Assembly (NCBI GenBank): GCA_937867335.1
Contig: CALMKX010000337.1
Coordinates: forward strand, 1 to 47,725
Origin: an uncultured Acidobacteriota bacterium
Lineage (GTDB): Bacteria > Acidobacteriota > Thermoanaerobaculia > Multivoradales > SZUA-115
Direction of reading: 5' to 3'
DNA length: 47,725 bases
Below the pieces are notes generated by a model that was given only the letters and a program-made list of their open reading frames with translations, made no database searches and was not told the origin of the DNA. Positions 45,970-47,725 of the stretch are shown piece by piece. The translations under genes were made by a program, and so were the position numbers. The first letter of the stretch is position 1. Each line of letters starts with the position of its first letter.

Positions 45970-47725
45970 ATGGGATGGGACTCGGGAAGCTTGTTGCCAC
46001 GGCGACTGTGCACATTCTCTGTTGTGTTCCTACTCGTGTCAGGCGGGACAAGCATTTTCGCGGCTCCCACGCCGGCGCGACCCAACCTGCTCCTGGTGAC
46101 CCTCGACACCACCCGGGCCGACCATCTGGGCATCTCCGGCTGGCAGTGGGCCCGGACCCCGAACCTCGACGCTCTCGCCCGGCGCGGCACCCGCTTCAGC
46201 CGCTGCGACACCGCGGCGCCGATCACCCTGCCCAGCCACACCTCGATGCTCACCGGGCTCTTCCCACCCCACCACGGTGTGCGCGACAACTCCACCTTCT
46301 CCCTCGACCCGAAGTTCGAGACGGTGGCCGAGCGGCTCGCCGCTCAGGGCTACGACACGGCCGCGGTGATCTCGGCGGTGGTGCTCGCCAAGGTGCACGG
46401 CCTGTCCCAGGGCTTCCGCGTCTACGACGACGACCTCGGCCGGGGTTACTCGGCCGGCACCGAAGTGGCCGAGCGCCAGGCCGACGCCACCACCGACGCG
46501 GCTCTGGGGCTCGCCGCCAAGCTGCGCCCGCCTTTTTTCCTCTGGGTGCACTACTACGACGCCCACGAGGAATACCACCCGCCCACCCGCTTCGCAGACC
46601 AGATCCAGGGCCCGAGCCGCCTCTACGACGGCGAGATCGCCTTCGTGGACGAGCAGTTCGGCCGGCTGCTCTCCGCCTTGCCGGCGAACACCGACGTGGT
46701 GGTGGTGGGCGACCACGGCGAGATGCTGGGTGAACAAGGAGAGCTCTCCCACGGGCTGCTGCTGGCCAAGGCCGCACGCCGGGTGCCCTTGATGCTAGCC
46801 GGCCCGGACGTGCCCAGCGGCAAGGTGTCGGATTGTCTGGTGCGCACCGTGGACCTCGCGCCCACCCTGCTCGCCTTGGCCGGGCTCACCCTGCCTACCG
46901 GCCTCGACGGCACTGCGCTCTTGCCCCTGCCGGGTGGGGCGAGTTGCGACCGTGAGAGCTACACCGAGAGCTTTCTTCCCTACTTCGCCTATCAGTGGTA
47001 CCCCTTGCGCTCGCTCTCGGACGGCCGCGAGCTCTACTTGAAAGCCCCCAAGCCCGCGCTCTACCAGTTGACCAGCGACCCTCAGGAAACCAGGGACCTC
47101 GCTGGCTCCGAGCCCGCTCGGGTGCAGAGCTGGAGCGACCGCCTGGTGGCGATGCTCTCGCGGATGGGCGAGAAGCTCGAGGCGGCGATCCGGCCGGAGA
47201 ACCTGCTCACCGCCGAGCAGCGCCATCAGCTCGAAGGGCTCGGTTACCTGGGAGCCGCCGCGGGCGCTGCGAGTTCGGCCCCGGCGGTGAGCGATGCGCT
47301 GCCGGACCCACGTGCCATGGTGGAGGTGGCCCAGAAGCTCCACGAGGCCGCCCGCCAGGTGCAGGCCAACCAGTTCAAGGAGGCGCTGCCCGCGCTCCAG
47401 GCGATCGTGCAGAAAGACCCGCACAACTTCCCGGCGCTTTCGCTCGCCGGGCTCTGTCTCAAGGAGACCGGCAAGCTCGATACCGCCCTCCGTCTCTTCG
47501 AGCAGGCGAGCAAGCTCAACCCGCTCTCGGCCGTGCCGATCGCCAACGGCGCCGGCACCCTGGTGGCGATGGGCCGCAAGGCCGAGGCCGAGCGGGAATA
47601 CCGCCGTGCCCTCGCCCTCGACCCCAGCCTCAACGAAGCGGCCGCGAACCTCGGCCGACTGCTGCGCGAGCGCGGCGCCGGCAAGGAGGCGCTGGCGGTG
47701 CTCGACGCCGCGCTCGCGGCGGGGG
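45970..47725 (+). CDS. Sulfatase/alkaline-phosphatase-fold protein with C-terminal TPRs (partial, runs off right edge)
   Basis: The frame is open from the ATG at 45970 to the end (585 codons seen). A signal peptide is present (LCTFSVVFLLVSGGTSIFAAPTP). The sulfatase-type fold follows: PNLLLVTLDTTRADHLG (metal Asp46 etc.), PITLPSHTSMLTGLFPPHHGV, VVVVGDHGEMLGEQGELSHG, and the later AGPDVPSG and TVDLAPTLLALAG segments. At the nucleophile position, sulfatases have C/S-x-P-x-R; here it reads T86-L-P-S-H90, so formylglycine formation is not expected. Thr is the nucleophile in LtaS-like phosphoglycerol transferases, so a phosphodiester or transferase role is possible. From ~residue 455 TPR units begin (FPALSLAGLCLKETGKLDTALRLFEQ). 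Family: sulfatase-TPR, common in Acidobacteria. Confidence 0.85.
   Translation, partial: MGWDSGSLLPRRLCTFSVVFLLVSGGTSIFAAPTPARPNLLLVTLDTTRADHLGISGWQWARTPNLDALARRGTRFSRCDTAAPITLPSHTSMLTGLFPPHHGVRDNSTFSLDPKFETVAERLAAQGYDTAAVISAVVLAKVHGLSQGFRVYDDDLGRGYSAGTEVAERQADATTDAALGLAAKLRPPFFLWVHYYDAHEEYHPPTRFADQIQGPSRLYDGEIAFVDEQFGRLLSALPANTDVVVVGDHGEMLGEQGELSHGLLLAKAARRVPLMLAGPDVPSGKVSDCLVRTVDLAPTLLALAGLTLPTGLDGTALLPLPGGASCDRESYTESFLPYFAYQWYPLRSLSDGRELYLKAPKPALYQLTSDPQETRDLAGSEPARVQSWSDRLVAMLSRMGEKLEAAIRPENLLTAEQRHQLEGLGYLGAAAGAASSAPAVSDALPDPRAMVEVAQKLHEAARQVQANQFKEALPALQAIVQKDPHNFPALSLAGLCLKETGKLDTALRLFEQASKLNPLSAVPIANGAGTLVAMGRKAEAEREYRRALALDPSLNEAAANLGRLLRERGAGKEALAVLDAALAAG

Overview
The window is GC-rich, tightly packed chromosomal DNA from a Gram-negative (diderm) bacterium. 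Support for an outer membrane comes from an OmpA-family protein, a predicted outer-membrane barrel, a PBP1B-type synthase with a UB2H domain and a LapA/LapB-like protein. The mix of a DUF4388 (PATAN) protein, a TPR/FG-GAP/ASPIC-UnbV lipoprotein, a sulfatase-fold/TPR protein, a FYDLN-acid protein and secreted M36-like peptidases best suits an uncultured-type Acidobacteriota, with Myxococcota or a relative as an alternative. This placement is inference. I see no tRNA, rRNA, CRISPR array, prophage or insertion sequence.

Layout. Positions 1-3613 carry a divergent receiver protein (cut by the left edge), ruvC, a DUF4388 protein and a predicted outer-membrane barrel. Positions 3773-7740 carry an OmpA-type envelope protein with a strong terminator, ftsX-ftsE on the minus strand and the divergent pgeF. 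Positions 7757-15052 carry a 1,100-residue TPR/FG-GAP lipoprotein, a YkgJ-type cysteine-cluster protein and a 1,061-residue lipase-CHAT fusion, the most unusual gene here. Positions 15275-18036 are a plus-strand series: FYDLN-acid protein, folK, LON-substrate-binding-domain protein, HD phosphohydrolase. Positions 18102-23838 carry a small lipoprotein and a penicillin-acylase family enzyme (minus), then apaH with an overlapping serine hydrolase and a VapBC-type toxin-antitoxin pair (plus). Positions 23904-28182 are a translationally coupled minus-strand operon: Sfp-type transferase, mtaB, PBP1B-like synthase.

Positions 28183-29105 look less GC-rich than their surroundings and hold a 458-base gap and an unrecognised 154-residue protein. 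It is followed by a membrane-GAF-zinc ribbon-Ser/Thr kinase protein. Positions 31726-38915 are a long collinear minus-strand housekeeping run: def, rlmH, a DksA-like gene, a lapA-lapB fusion, holA, fpg, a DinB-family gene, udk and an O-methyltransferase gene, many overlapping by 1-4 bases. Positions 39027-45831 hold two tandem paralogous secreted M36-like metallopeptidases, each with its own terminator. The right edge holds a sulfatase-fold/TPR gene that runs out of the window.

How the parts relate: most genes serve envelope building, tRNA/rRNA/protein maturation or DNA maintenance. Three stand out as accessory or regulatory: the lipase-CHAT fusion, the orphan plus kinase pair, and the VapBC pair. 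Several genes appear to be transcribed from -10 elements lying only 6-11 bases before the start codon, suggesting common leaderless or near-leaderless mRNAs. Coordinates of starts were chosen by me from motifs, spacing and upstream signals; all family calls are by eye from protein motifs, without database searches.
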